Shown piece by piece: positions 53,472-62,145 of a stretch of DNA of 64,000 nt. The DNA comes from Betaproteobacteria bacterium (lineage in GTDB: Bacteria > Pseudomonadota > Gammaproteobacteria > Burkholderiales > Burkholderiaceae_C). The notes beneath the pieces are model-generated. The model saw only the letters and a program-made list of their open reading frames with translations, was not told where the DNA came from and made no database searches. The DNA is taken from assembly GCA_016716535.1 (NCBI GenBank), contig JADJWD010000003.1:124001-188000 (forward strand), given 5' to 3'. A program made the translations under genes and the position numbers. Positions within the stretch are counted from its first letter, which is position 1. Every line of letters begins with the position of its first letter.

Positions 53472-54813
53472 CGTCCAGCGGCTCGTTGCCCGGCAACAGC
53501 GGACTTGCCAGGTGCTCGGGCAGCGCCTCCACGTCCTTCAACTGCCTCGCCATCGCGCGCGTGCGCACCTCGGCCTGCTCGATGCTGCTGGCGGCCTCGT
53601 CGAGCTTCTTGCGCGTCTTCGCGAGCACGACGCCGAACTTGCCGAACTCGGTCTTCACCGCGCCCAGCACCTCCCAGACCTCGGCCGAGCGCTTCTCGAG
53701 CGCCAGTGTGCGAAATCCCATCTGCAGGCTCGACAGCGTCGCGAGCAACGTCGTCGGCCCGGCCAGCATCACGCGGTGCTCGCGTTGCAGCGCCTCGACC
53801 AGCCCCGGGCGGCGCAGCGCCTCTGCGTACAGCCCCTCGGTCGGCACGAAGAGAATCGCGAAGTCGGTCGTGTGCGGCGGCGCGACGTACTTGTCGCGGA
53901 TGCGCCGCGCCTCCTGCCGCAGGCGCTGCTCGATCGCCTTCGCCGCCGCCTCCAGCGCCGGCGCGTCGGCGCGCTCGTGCGCTTCGAGCAGGCGCTCGTA
54001 GTCTTCGCGCGGGAACTTCGCGTCGATCGGCAGCCACACCGGCGCCGCCCCCGGCGTGCCGTCGCGCCCGGGCATGCGCACCGCGAACTCGACGCGCTCG
54101 TTGCTGCCCGGCTGCGTGGCGACGTTGGCCGCGTACTGCTCGGGCGTGAACACCTGTTCCAGCAGCGCGGCGAGCTGCACCTCGCCGAAGATGCCGCGCG
54201 TCTTGACGTTGGTCAGCACGCGGTTCAGCGAGCCCACGTCGCGCGCCAGCGACTGCATCTCGCCCAGGCCCTTGTGCACCTGCTCGAGCCGCTCGGCCAC
54301 CTGCTTGAAGCTCTCGCCCAGGCGCTGCTCGAGCGTCGCGTGCAGCTTCTCGTCGACGGTGGCGCGCATCTGCTCGAGCTTCTTCTCGTTGCCCTCCTGC
54401 AGCGCCGCCAGGCGCGCGTCGACGGTGTGCCGCACCTCGGCGAAGCGGCGCTCGTTGGCCTCGGCCAGCTTCAGCAGCTGCTCGGCGAGCGTCGCGTCGA
54501 CACGCCGCAGCAGCGCCTCGGTCGCCTGCTGCGTCAGCGCCAGCTGCGTGCGAAACGAGTCGATCTGCTCGTTCTGCGTGCGCGCCACGTCGCCGCCCTG
54601 CGCCAGCAGCATCTGCTGGAAGGTGGCGAGGTCGGCGCGTGTGCCCTGGCCCTGGCGGCCGAGTTCGTCGCGCAGTTCGCGCTCGAGCCGCTCGATCTCG
54701 CGCCGCGGGCCCGCGTCGTCGGCGCGCGGCGCCGGCCGCAGGGCCAGCCACAGCAGCAACAGGAGGTTCAGCGCGAGGGCAAGCGCGACAGCAGGGACGA
54801 TCCACTCCGGCAC
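53452..54813 (-). CDS. rmuC: DNA recombination protein RmuC
   Basis: 453 residues. N-terminal membrane anchor (IVPAVALALALNLLLLLWLAL), a long coiled coil (about 35-200: RREIERLERELRDELG, LAEANERRFAEVRHTVDARL), then the RmuC nuclease-like domain with TRGIFGEVQLAALLEQV, LPIDAKFPREDYERLL, ILFVPTEGLYAEAL and LLATLSSLQMGFRTL. RmuC limits recombination at inverted repeats and is thought to be a nuclease of the PD-(D/E)XK type. It follows the 2-hydroxyacid dehydrogenase by 69 bp and overlaps the MFS gene. Confidence 0.95.
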   Translation of the reverse strand: MPEWIVPAVALALALNLLLLLWLALRPAPRADDAGPRREIERLERELRDELGRQGQGTRADLATFQQMLLAQGGDVARTQNEQIDSFRTQLALTQQATEALLRRVDATLAEQLLKLAEANERRFAEVRHTVDARLAALQEGNEKKLEQMRATVDEKLHATLEQRLGESFKQVAERLEQVHKGLGEMQSLARDVGSLNRVLTNVKTRGIFGEVQLAALLEQVFTPEQYAANVATQPGSNERVEFAVRMPGRDGTPGAAPVWLPIDAKFPREDYERLLEAHERADAPALEAAAKAIEQRLRQEARRIRDKYVAPPHTTDFAILFVPTEGLYAEALRRPGLVEALQREHRVMLAGPTTLLATLSSLQMGFRTLALEKRSAEVWEVLGAVKTEFGKFGVVLAKTRKKLDEAASSIEQAEVRTRAMARQLKDVEALPEHLASPLLPGNEPLDDDDGVA

Positions 54814-54882
54814 GCCGGCATTGTCTCAGGCGCTGTGACGCGGATTCGGGCCGGCCGGGCCGGTCTGTCTCAACGCGCGGGC

Positions 54883-55899
54883 TCAGCGCGCGGGCAAGCG
54901 CCCTTCGCGCAACACCTCGGCGTTGATCGGCGTCGGCGGCTTGCCGCCCGTGAGCGCGGCGACGAGGTTGTCGGCAGCGAGATCGGCCATCGCGCGCCGC
55001 GTCGCCACCGTGGCGCTGGCGATGTGCGGCGTCAGCACGACGTTGGGCACGCTCAGCAGGTCCGGGTGCACCTGGGGCTCGCCTTCGAAGACATCGAGCG
55101 CCGCGGCGGCGATGCGCCGCTCGCGCAACGCACGCGCCAGCGCCGCATCGTCGACGATGCCGCCGCGCGCGACGTTCGTGAGCGTCGCCGTCGGCTTCAT
55201 CTGCGCCAGCTCGGCCGCGCCGATCGCGTGGTGGCTCGCTGCCGAGTACGGCAGCACGAGCACGAGGTGGTCGGCCTCGGCGAGCAGCGTGCCCTTGTCG
55301 ACGTAGCGCGCGCCGATCGGCGCCTCCTGCTCGGGCACGAGGCGGCTGCGGTTGTGATAGATCACCTTCATGCAAAAGCCCAGCGCGCCGCGCCGCGCGA
55401 TCGCCTGGCCGATGCGGCCCATGCCGAGGATGCCCAGCGTCGCCCCGTGCACGTCGCTGCCGGTGAACATGTCGTAGGCCCAGCGGTTCCACTCGCCACG
55501 GCGCAAGTAGTGTTCGCTTTCGGCCATGCGGCGCGCCGCGGCCATCATCAGCGCGAAGCCGAAATCGGCCGTCGTCTCGGTCAGCACGTCGGGCGTGTTC
55601 GTCGCCAGCACGCCGCGCGCCGTGCAGGCGGGGACATCGAAGTTGTTGTAGCCGACCGCCATGTTGGCGACGACGCGCAGCCGCGGGCAGGCGGCCAGCA
55701 GGTCGGCGTCGATGCGCTCGCTGCCGGTCGTGAAGGCGCCGTCCTTGTCGGCCAGGCGCGCGGCGAGTTCGCGCTTGTCGAAGAGGTGGTCGGCCGGGTT
55801 GTCGTCGACGTCGAAGTGCTGGCGCAGGCGCTCGACGACTTCGGGGTAGACGGCGCGGGCGACGAGGACGCGCGGGCGAGGTGATGCGGCAGCGGTCAT
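54883..55899 (-). CDS. D-2-hydroxyacid dehydrogenase (glyoxylate/hydroxypyruvate reductase type)
   Basis: 338 residues. Substrate-domain motif NMAVGYNNFDVPACTARGV, NAD(P)-binding GILGMGRIGQAIARRG, catalytic Arg in NVARGGIVDDAALARAL, Glu in DVFEGEPQVH and His in LTPHIASAT. The branch resembles GhrB/glyoxylate reductases, reducing glyoxylate or hydroxypyruvate with NAD(P)H; a 2-ketogluconate reductase activity is equally possible. Starts nine bases after the nitroreductase stop, so the two are co-transcribed. Confidence 0.9.
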   Translation of the reverse strand: MTAAASPRPRVLVARAVYPEVVERLRQHFDVDDNPADHLFDKRELAARLADKDGAFTTGSERIDADLLAACPRLRVVANMAVGYNNFDVPACTARGVLATNTPDVLTETTADFGFALMMAAARRMAESEHYLRRGEWNRWAYDMFTGSDVHGATLGILGMGRIGQAIARRGALGFCMKVIYHNRSRLVPEQEAPIGARYVDKGTLLAEADHLVLVLPYSAASHHAIGAAELAQMKPTATLTNVARGGIVDDAALARALRERRIAAAALDVFEGEPQVHPDLLSVPNVVLTPHIASATVATRRAMADLAADNLVAALTGGKPPTPINAEVLREGRLPAR

Positions 55900-55908
55900 G
55901 ACGAACCG

Positions 55909-56709
55909 TCAGTCGTGGAAACGGGCAAAACCCGCCGGCGGCACACGCTCGGTGTGCAGGCGGTTCTCGACGGCGTTGGGGTCGGCGTGGCCGAGCGACA
56001 TGCCGCACACCACCATCTCTTCGGGCGCGAGCCGCAGGTGCTCGGCGATCAGCCGATGGAACGGTATGAACGCCACCTGCGGGCAGGTGTCGAGGCCGCG
56101 CGCACGCGCGGCGATCATCACGCTTTGCAGGAACATGCCGTAGTCGAGCCAGCTGCCGCGCTCGAGGAGGCGGTCGATCGTGAAGATCAGCCCCACCGGT
56201 GCGTCGAAGAAGCGGTAGTTGCGCCGGTGCTGCGCGTGCATGCCCGCCTTGTCGGCGCGGCCGATGCCGAGCAGGCCGTACAGATCCCAGCCGACCTTGC
56301 GGCGGCGCTCGATGAAGGGCGACGTCCAGCGCTCGGGGTAGTAGGCGTACTCGGGCGTGTGCTCGGCCGCCGCTGCGGGGTCGTCGAAGGCGGCGCAGAG
56401 CTTCGCGCTGAGCGAACCGCGCGAGGCACCAGTCAGCACGTGCACGCGCCAGGGCTGCGTGTTGGTGCCTGAAGGCGCGCGCGCCGCGACGGCGAGGATC
56501 TGCTCGACCGTCGCGCGCGGCACCGGCGTCGGCAGGAAAGCGCGCACCGAACGGCGCGATGTGATCGCGGCGTCGACGGCGGCGGTGGTGGCGTCGGTGA
56601 TGGCGCCGGCGCGGCGGTCGAGGTCAGCGCCGGTGCCGGCGGTGTCGGCCTCGCGAGCCGGGGCGGCGGTATCGGGCAGCTCGCAGCTGCCTTGGGCGTC
56701 GGAAGTCAT
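55909..56709 (-). CDS. Nitroreductase-family protein
   Basis: 266 residues. The first 45 residues are an Asp/Thr/Ala-rich tail; the FMN-binding nitroreductase fold begins at AAITSRRSVRAFLPTPVP and continues with ARAPSGTNTQPWRVHVL, DYGMFLQSVMIAARARGLDTCPQ and MVVCGMSLGHADPNAVEN (landmarks split). These enzymes reduce nitro or quinone compounds with NAD(P)H; the natural substrate is not predictable. Its ATG overlaps the stop of the histone-deacetylase-family gene (ATGA). A later start that removes the tail is possible, but I see no better ribosome-binding site. Confidence 0.88.
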   Translation of the reverse strand: MTSDAQGSCELPDTAAPAREADTAGTGADLDRRAGAITDATTAAVDAAITSRRSVRAFLPTPVPRATVEQILAVAARAPSGTNTQPWRVHVLTGASRGSLSAKLCAAFDDPAAAAEHTPEYAYYPERWTSPFIERRRKVGWDLYGLLGIGRADKAGMHAQHRRNYRFFDAPVGLIFTIDRLLERGSWLDYGMFLQSVMIAARARGLDTCPQVAFIPFHRLIAEHLRLAPEEMVVCGMSLGHADPNAVENRLHTERVPPAGFARFHD

Positions 56710-57716
56710 CGGCTCGATTCTTCCATCCCTGCGTCAGCGCTTCGTGGCGCGGCTGCCTGGCAGCTTTGCCAGCGCTGCCAGGCCTCGAACGCGAGCGCGA
56801 TGGTGCGCCGCTGCAGCGCCACCGTCGTCGCGATGTCGCGGCCGTAGCCGCCGGCCATCGTCAGCGCGATCGGAACGCCGCGCCGACCGAGTTCGGCGAA
56901 GACGCGCCGGTCGCGCTCGGCCAGCCCCTCGGCGGTGAGCTTCAGGCGGCCGAGGCGGTCGTCCTCGTGCGGGTCGGCGCCGGCCAGGTAGAACGCGAGC
57001 CCCGGCGGATGCGTCGCGCAGCGCTCGAACGCGCTCGCCAGCGCCGCGTCCAGCGCCGCCAGGTAGGGCGCGTCGGTGCAGCCGTCGGGCAGTTCGACGT
57101 CGAGGTCGCCCGCCACCTTGCGCGCCGGGAAGTTGCGCGCCGCGTGCAGCGACAGCGTGAAGACCGTTGGGTCGTCCTTGAAGATCGCCGCCGTGCCGTC
57201 GCCTTGGTGCACGTCGAGGTCGATGACGATGACGCGCAGGCCGCGCCCGGCTTGGCGCTTCGGCAAGCGCAGTTGATCCCGGTGGTGCTCGGCCTGCATC
57301 AGCCGCGCGGCAACGGCCACGTCGTTGAAGACACACCAGCCCGACCCTTTGTGCGCATGCGCGTGGTGCGTGCCGCCGGCCAGGTTCGCGGCGACGCCCT
57401 CGCCGGCCAGCGCCGCGCGCGCGGCGTGGATCGTCGCGCCGACCGAGCGGCGCGAACGCTGCACCATTCGCTCCGACCACGGAAAGCCGATCTCGCGCTG
57501 CTCGGCGGCGCTGGTCGTGCCGTGCACGACGGCATCGATCCACGCCGGCTCGTGCGCCAGCGCCAGTTCGCCGTCGCTCGCCGGCGCCGCCTCGTGAATC
57601 CGCACGCCGGGCAGCGTGCGCTGGACCTGCTCGCGCAGCATCGCGTAGCGCCCCATCGGGAACCGGTGGCCCGCCGGCAGCGGCAGCGTGAAGGCGTCCG
57701 AGTGGAAGGCGAGCAC
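56706..57716 (-). CDS. Histone deacetylase / acetylpolyamine amidohydrolase superfamily protein
   Basis: 336 residues from a GTG (VLAFHSDAFTLPLPAGHRFP); the open frame extends further but upstream codons look non-coding. Zinc and catalytic residues are in place: GGTHHAHAHKGSGWCVFND (tandem His), VIDLDVHQGDGTA (Asp and His zinc ligands) and YLAGADPHEDDRLG (Asp ligand). In bacteria such proteins deacetylate polyamines, acetoin-related compounds or protein lysines; the type with HRFPMGRYAMLRE is common next to metabolic genes and its substrate is unknown. First gene of the operon that runs to the MFS transporter. Confidence 0.9.
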   Translation of the reverse strand: MLAFHSDAFTLPLPAGHRFPMGRYAMLREQVQRTLPGVRIHEAAPASDGELALAHEPAWIDAVVHGTTSAAEQREIGFPWSERMVQRSRRSVGATIHAARAALAGEGVAANLAGGTHHAHAHKGSGWCVFNDVAVAARLMQAEHHRDQLRLPKRQAGRGLRVIVIDLDVHQGDGTAAIFKDDPTVFTLSLHAARNFPARKVAGDLDVELPDGCTDAPYLAALDAALASAFERCATHPPGLAFYLAGADPHEDDRLGRLKLTAEGLAERDRRVFAELGRRGVPIALTMAGGYGRDIATTVALQRRTIALAFEAWQRWQSCQAAAPRSADAGMEESSR

Positions 57717-57803
57717 GGCGGCGGATTCTAGAAAGCACGCCGCCGCAGCCGCACACCGGCTGGCCAGCGCCCGAACGCCCGGTTCTAGGCAGCGACCCCT
57801 AGT

Positions 57804-57820
57804 TTGTTGCGCCGCAGCAA
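57804..57820. promoter_or_regulatory. Operator-like inverted repeat 1 at the phasin promoter
   Basis: TTGTTGC-GCC-GCAGCAA, seven-base near-complementary arms around three bases, seven bases upstream of the -35 box. It matches TTGYTGC-N3-GCARCAA at every position. PhaR, the repressor of phasin genes, is the likely reader by context. Confidence 0.6.
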
Positions 57821-57827
57821 AAACCGC

Positions 57828-57855
57828 TTGCATCGTGCCGGCGGGTCCTTATACT
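57828..57855 (+). promoter_or_regulatory. Predicted sigma70 promoter of the phasin gene
   Basis: TTGCAT (57828-57833), 16-bp spacer, TATACT (57850-57855); expected start about 57862, leaving a leader of about 94 nt. Confidence 0.75.
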
Positions 57856-57862
57856 GGCGTCC

Positions 57863-57879
57863 ATGTTGCAGCGCAGCAA
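57863..57879. promoter_or_regulatory. Operator-like inverted repeat 2 at the phasin promoter
   Basis: ATGTTGC-AGC-GCAGCAA, one mismatch to site 1 in the arms, located at about +1 to +17. Binding here would block transcription. The two sites are 59 bp apart centre to centre. Confidence 0.6.
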
Positions 57880-57955
57880 AGGCCGAGCGGCCCCGGCGCG
57901 CGCAATGGAAGTGCCCCCTGCCCCAACTGATCGAACCACTGCTCAGGAGCCCCCC

Positions 57956-58510
57956 ATGACCTACACCCCCGACCAGTTCCTCGCCGTCAACAAGGCCAAT
58001 GTCGAGACCTTCTTCGGCCTGTCGAACAAGGCGTTCGAAGGCGTCGAGAAGCTCGTCGCCCTGAACCTGCAAGTCGCCAAGACGTCGCTCGCCGAAGCCG
58101 CCGAGACGGCCCAGGCCGCGATGGCCGTCAAGGACGCGCAAGAGCTCTTCGCGCTGCAAGCCGCCCTGTTCCAGCCGAGCGCCGAGAAGGCCGCCGCCTA
58201 CAGCCGCCACTTCTACGAGATCGTCGCCGGCACGAACGCCGAAGTCGGCCGCGTTGCCGAAGCCACGATCACCGACGGACAGAAGAAGGTGCTGGCCCTG
58301 GTCGACAACGCCGTCAAGAATGCGCCGGCCGGCAGCGAGAACGCCGTCGCGCTGGTCAAGTCGGCCGTTGCCGCGGCCAACAACGCCTACGAGAGCGTGA
58401 CCAAGGCCGCCAAGCAAGCCGGTGAAGTGGCCGAAGCCAACTTCCAGGCGATGACCGCGACCGCCGTGCGCGCCGCGCAAACCGCGCCGAAGGGCAAGCG
58501 CGCCGCCTGA
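57956..58510 (+). CDS. phaP: Phasin (polyhydroxyalkanoate granule protein)
   Basis: 184 residues; AGGAG stands six bases before the ATG. It is almost wholly helical and rich in Ala, Lys and Glu, with the opening TPDQFLAVNKANVETFFGL and NKAFEGVEKLVALNLQVAK typical of betaproteobacterial phasins (phasin_2 family), and a Lys/Arg-rich end (APKGKRAA). Phasins coat polyhydroxybutyrate granules and control their number and size. The gene stands alone with its own promoter, two operator-like repeats and a strong terminator; the codon choice is more restricted than in its neighbours, as expected for a highly expressed gene. Confidence 0.95.
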   Translation: MTYTPDQFLAVNKANVETFFGLSNKAFEGVEKLVALNLQVAKTSLAEAAETAQAAMAVKDAQELFALQAALFQPSAEKAAAYSRHFYEIVAGTNAEVGRVAEATITDGQKKVLALVDNAVKNAPAGSENAVALVKSAVAAANNAYESVTKAAKQAGEVAEANFQAMTATAVRAAQTAPKGKRAA

Positions 58511-58638
58511 TGAAACACCGGGGCGGAACTTTTCGCCCCTGACCGCCTCAATCGATAGGCGCGTGGCCCGAAAGCACGCGTCTCTCGTGTGGAAGGTTGT
58601 CTCCTCGGCACCTGTAATCCCGGATTCGGTGCCATTGC

Positions 58639-58670
58639 GGGCCCGGTCGAAAGACCGGGCCCTTTTTCTT
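58639..58670 (+). terminator. Strong intrinsic terminator downstream of the phasin gene
   Basis: GGGCCCGGTC and GACCGGGCCC form a perfect ten-pair stem with a GAAA tetraloop, followed by TTTTTCTTT. It lies 128 bp after the phasin stop. Confidence 0.92.
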
Positions 58671-58731
58671 TGGCGGCCTCTTCGGCGGGATCTTCGCCGA
58701 CCGGTTGGCTGACCCGCGCCCTCAGCGGTGG

Positions 58732-59694
58732 TCAGCGGCTCAGCGCCGCGATCTTGGCCTTCAGTTCGGCCAGCATCGCGGTGGCCACCTCGCGTCCGGC
58801 GCGGATCGCGCGCACGCGGCTGTTGAAGTCGGAGCTGGCGACGCCGACGAGGGTGGGCCTCAGCACGATGTCCGCCTCGCGCAGCTCGAAGCGGTTGATG
58901 CTGCGCATCATGATCGCCACCGTCTGCATCAGCAGATTGAAGGTGTCGCCGGTCGGGTTGCCGTCGGGCGGTGACGAGATGTCGATCGCGATCACGAGCT
59001 CCGCGCCCATCTGGCGCGCGTAACGCACCGGCACCGGCGAGACGAGCCCTCCGTCGACGTACTCGCGTTCGCCGATCTTCACCGGCTGGAACACCGCCGG
59101 CACCGCGCTCGACGCGCGCACCGCGAGGCCGGTGTCGCCGCGCTGGAAGAGCACCGGCGCGCCGCTGTCCAGGTCGGTGGCGACGATGCCCAGCGGCATC
59201 GGCAGCTGCTCGATCGTGCGGCCTCCCGTCTGCTCGCGCACGTAGCGCGCGAGCGCCTCGCCGCGGATGACGCCGCGCGAGGGGAACGCCCAGTCGGTGA
59301 TCGCACCCTCGTCCATCGTCAGCGCGGTGGCCGCCAGCTCGGTGCCCGAGCGGCCGGCCGCGTACAGCGCCGCCACCAGGCTGCCGGCCGACGTGCCGAC
59401 GACGAGGTCGGGCCGGATGCCGGCTTCCTCGAGCACCTGGATCGCGCCGATGTGCGCAAAGCCACGCGCCGCGCCACCGCCGAGCGCCAGGCCGATGCGC
59501 GGTGGGCGCAGCGCGGGGCGGGGCGGCGGTGCGACCGGCGGCGCCGGCGGCGGCTCGGGCGGCGTGGCCGGCGGTGCCGGGGGCGGCAGAGCAGGCAGCG
59601 AGGGCGGCGCGCTCTGGCACGCGGCCAGCGCGCCGCCCAGCGCCGCGATCAGCAAGCGGCGGCGATCGCCCGCACGGGAGTCTGGGTCTCGCAT
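58732..59694 (-). CDS. Patatin-like phospholipase, lipoprotein (RssA-like)
   Basis: 320 residues. A lipoprotein signal ends at Cys26 in the lipobox LAAC; residues 29-64 form a Pro/Ala-rich linker. The patatin domain shows the oxyanion segment LALGGGAARGFAHIGAI, nucleophile in VVGTSAGSLVAAL (Ser), and the dyad Asp in YVDGGLVSPVPV. It should be anchored to the periplasmic face of a membrane, acting as a lipid acyl hydrolase. It converges on the phasin gene and diverges from cysI; no operon partner. Confidence 0.92.
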   Translation of the reverse strand: MRDPDSRAGDRRRLLIAALGGALAACQSAPPSLPALPPPAPPATPPEPPPAPPVAPPPRPALRPPRIGLALGGGAARGFAHIGAIQVLEEAGIRPDLVVGTSAGSLVAALYAAGRSGTELAATALTMDEGAITDWAFPSRGVIRGEALARYVREQTGGRTIEQLPMPLGIVATDLDSGAPVLFQRGDTGLAVRASSAVPAVFQPVKIGEREYVDGGLVSPVPVRYARQMGAELVIAIDISSPPDGNPTGDTFNLLMQTVAIMMRSINRFELREADIVLRPTLVGVASSDFNSRVRAIRAGREVATAMLAELKAKIAALSR

Positions 59695-59735
59695 CCGCCG
59701 ATTCTAGAAACCGGCCGCGGCGCAGGCCGGACGCT

Positions 59736-59752
59736 TATGCCGTAACAGCATA
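59736..59752. promoter_or_regulatory. Candidate LysR-type activator site upstream of cysI
   Basis: TATGC-N7-GCATA, containing the T-N11-A spacing of LysR-type regulators. A weak promoter (TTCCTG at 59773-59778, 17 bp, TAGAGT at 59796-59801) follows, as expected for an activated gene. CysB is the obvious candidate by gene context. Confidence 0.5.
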
Positions 59753-59844
59753 TGAAAGCGCCGACAAAATCGTTCCTGAAATGACGACGGCTTCCTAGAG
59801 TGCGGGCGTCCCATCTCCCTCGTTCCGTCACCGAGGCTTGATCG

Positions 59845-61659
59845 ATGTACCGCTACACCGCCTTCGACCGCCAGCAGGTGCGCCAGCGCGCCGCGCAGTT
59901 CCGGGACCAGCTCGGGCGGCACCTCGCCGGCGAATTGTCGGACGAGGACTTCCGGCCGCTACGGCTGCAAAACGGCTGGTACATCCAGCGCCACGCGCCG
60001 ATGCTGCGCGTCGCCGTCCCCTACGGCGCGGTGTCGTCTCGGCAGTTGCGCATGCTGGCGCGCATCGCGCGGGAGTTCGACCTGCAAGACGCCGGCCCGG
60101 GCAGCGAACACGGTCAGCGCGGCGGCTTCGTCCACTTCAGCACTCGCCATAACGCGCAGTTCAACTGGATCCCGCTGGCGCGCGGCGCCGAGGTGATGGA
60201 CCTCTTGGCCGAGGTCGACCTGCACGGCATCCAGACGAGCGGCAACTGCATCCGCAACGTCACCACCGACGCGCTCGCGGGCATCGCGCCCGACGAGGTC
60301 GTCGATCCGCGCCCGTACTGCGAGCTGCTGCGCCAGTGGAGCACGCTGCACCCGGAGTTCGCGTTCCTGCCGCGCAAGTTCAAGATCGCCGTGCACGGCG
60401 CGCGCGACGACCGCGCCGCCACCGCCTGGCACGACATCGGCCTCGTGCTCGTGAAGGACGCTGCCGGCGCGGTGGGCTTTCGCGTCGCGGCCGGCGGCGG
60501 CATGGGCCGCACGCCGATCGTCGCCACCGAGATGGCCGCCTTCGTGCCGTGGGCGCAGGTCCTCGTCTTCATCGAAGCGATCGTGCGCGTCTACAACCTG
60601 TACGGCCGGCGCGACAACGCCTTCAAGGCGCGCATCAAGATCCTCGTGCGCGCCGAGGGCGAGCGCTTCGTGCAGGCCGTGCAACGCGAGTTCGCCGAGC
60701 TGCTGGCCGACCCGGCGACGCGCGTGATTCCCGAGGCGGAACTGGCGCGCGTCAAGGCGGCGTTCGTCGATCCGGTGGGCGAGCCTGCTGCCGACGCGGC
60801 AGTGCTGAGCGGCGCAGGTGTCGCCGGCCCCGCCGATCGCGCCGACAGCCCACCCGCTTACCGCCGCTGGCTCGAGCGCAACGTGCATGCGCATCGCCTC
60901 GCCGGCTACCGCGCCGTGACGCTGTCGCTCAAGCGCGCCGGCCAGCCGCCGGGCGACGCGACGGCCGAGCAGCTCGATCGCGCCGCGGCGCTGGCCGAGC
61001 GCTACAGCGCCGGCGAGGCGCGCGTCACGCACGAGCAGAACCTGCTGCTGCCGTGGGTGCGCGAGACCGAGCTGCCGGCGCTCTGGGCCGCGGCACGCGA
61101 AGCCGGCTTCGCGACGCCGAACATCGGCTTGCTCACCGACATGATCGCCTGCCCCGGCGGCGACCTGTGCGCGCTGGCCAACGCACGCTCGATCCCGATC
61201 GCCGCCGCCGTCACCGAACGCTTCGACGACCTCGACCGGCTGCACGACATCGGCGACATCGCGCTGCACATCAGCGGCTGCATCAACAGCTGCGGCCATC
61301 ACCACAGCGGTCACATCGGCATCCTCGGCGTCGACAAGGACGGCGCCGAGTGGTACCAGGTGACGCTCGGCGGCAGCGACGGCGGCGCGCTGGCCGGCGC
61401 GGCAGCGCCCGGCCGCGTCATCGGTCCCGCGTTCGCCGCCGACGAGGTGCCCGACGTGATCGAGGCGATCGTCGACACGTATCTCGCCGAACGCCAAACC
61501 GGCGAGCGCTTCGTGCACGCGGTGCGGCGGCTGGGCGTCGCGCCATTCCGCGCCGCCGCCGACGAGGTGCGCCGCGCGACGGCGCGCGCGCCGGTGGCCG
61601 AAGTGGTCGCCGAAGTGGTCGCCGAACCCGTGGCCGAAGCCGCGGAAGCGCTCGCGTGA
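59845..61659 (+). CDS. cysI: Sulfite reductase hemoprotein subunit (CysI-type)
   Basis: 604 residues; GAGG stands eight bases before the ATG. Two ferredoxin-like half-domains and siroheme/4Fe-4S ligands: CPGGDLC (CX5C) and CINSCGHHH (CX3C). The N-terminal region RGGFVHFSTRHNAQFNWIPL and the Arg/Lys-rich substrate residues are typical. It reduces sulfite to sulfide with six electrons. No cysJ flavoprotein lies beside it, so electrons may come from ferredoxin or an unlinked reductase. The last 20 residues are VAEVVAEPVAEA-type repeats. First gene of the sulfate-assimilation operon. Confidence 0.95.
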   Translation: MYRYTAFDRQQVRQRAAQFRDQLGRHLAGELSDEDFRPLRLQNGWYIQRHAPMLRVAVPYGAVSSRQLRMLARIAREFDLQDAGPGSEHGQRGGFVHFSTRHNAQFNWIPLARGAEVMDLLAEVDLHGIQTSGNCIRNVTTDALAGIAPDEVVDPRPYCELLRQWSTLHPEFAFLPRKFKIAVHGARDDRAATAWHDIGLVLVKDAAGAVGFRVAAGGGMGRTPIVATEMAAFVPWAQVLVFIEAIVRVYNLYGRRDNAFKARIKILVRAEGERFVQAVQREFAELLADPATRVIPEAELARVKAAFVDPVGEPAADAAVLSGAGVAGPADRADSPPAYRRWLERNVHAHRLAGYRAVTLSLKRAGQPPGDATAEQLDRAAALAERYSAGEARVTHEQNLLLPWVRETELPALWAAAREAGFATPNIGLLTDMIACPGGDLCALANARSIPIAAAVTERFDDLDRLHDIGDIALHISGCINSCGHHHSGHIGILGVDKDGAEWYQVTLGGSDGGALAGAAAPGRVIGPAFAADEVPDVIEAIVDTYLAERQTGERFVHAVRRLGVAPFRAAADEVRRATARAPVAEVVAEVVAEPVAEAAEALA

Positions 61660-61737
61660 CCCCGGGCCCGCACGCCGAGTGCGATTCGCCGCGCCCATCG
61701 CCCTGCCCCTGCCCTCTTCGATCGACGGACTGAACGC

Positions 61738-62136
61738 ATGAGCATGAACTTCATCGCCGCCCACGACCCGCTGCCGGCCGACGCGCTGGCGCTGGACAAC
61801 ACCGACGACGTGCTCGCGCGCGCCGCCGAGATCCGCGAGCGCGCCGCCGTGGTGCTGCGCTTCCCGAAGTGGACCGACGGCCGCGCCTACTCGCAGGCGG
61901 TGCTGCTGCGAGGCCGCTTGCGCTATGCCGGGCGCGTCATTGCCAGCGGCGACGTCGTCGCCGACATGGCGCCGCTGCTGCGCCGCTGCGGCTTCGACGA
62001 CATGCAGCTGCGCGCCGACCAGCGCGAGGAGACGGCGCGCCGCGCGCTCGGCCACTTCGACCACCACTACCAGCGTTCGCTGGCCGAGCGGCAATCGCCG
62101 GCGGCTGCTCACGTAACCGTCCACGTTCTTGCCTGA
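61738..62136 (+). CDS. DUF934 protein of the sulfate-assimilation operon
   Basis: 132 residues. The conserved DUF934 stretch AVVLRFPKWTDGRAYSQAVLLRGRL is given here by its landmarks FPKWTDGRAYS and LRYAGRVIASGDVV; then MAPLLRRCGFDDMQLR. The family is found almost only beside cysI/cysH in proteobacteria and is thought to be an accessory of sulfite or APS reduction, perhaps in electron transfer or assembly; its biochemistry is unknown. It lies 78 bp after cysI and nine bases before cysH. Confidence 0.88.
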   Translation: MSMNFIAAHDPLPADALALDNTDDVLARAAEIRERAAVVLRFPKWTDGRAYSQAVLLRGRLRYAGRVIASGDVVADMAPLLRRCGFDDMQLRADQREETARRALGHFDHHYQRSLAERQSPAAAHVTVHVLA

Positions 62137-62145
62137 AGCACCGCC

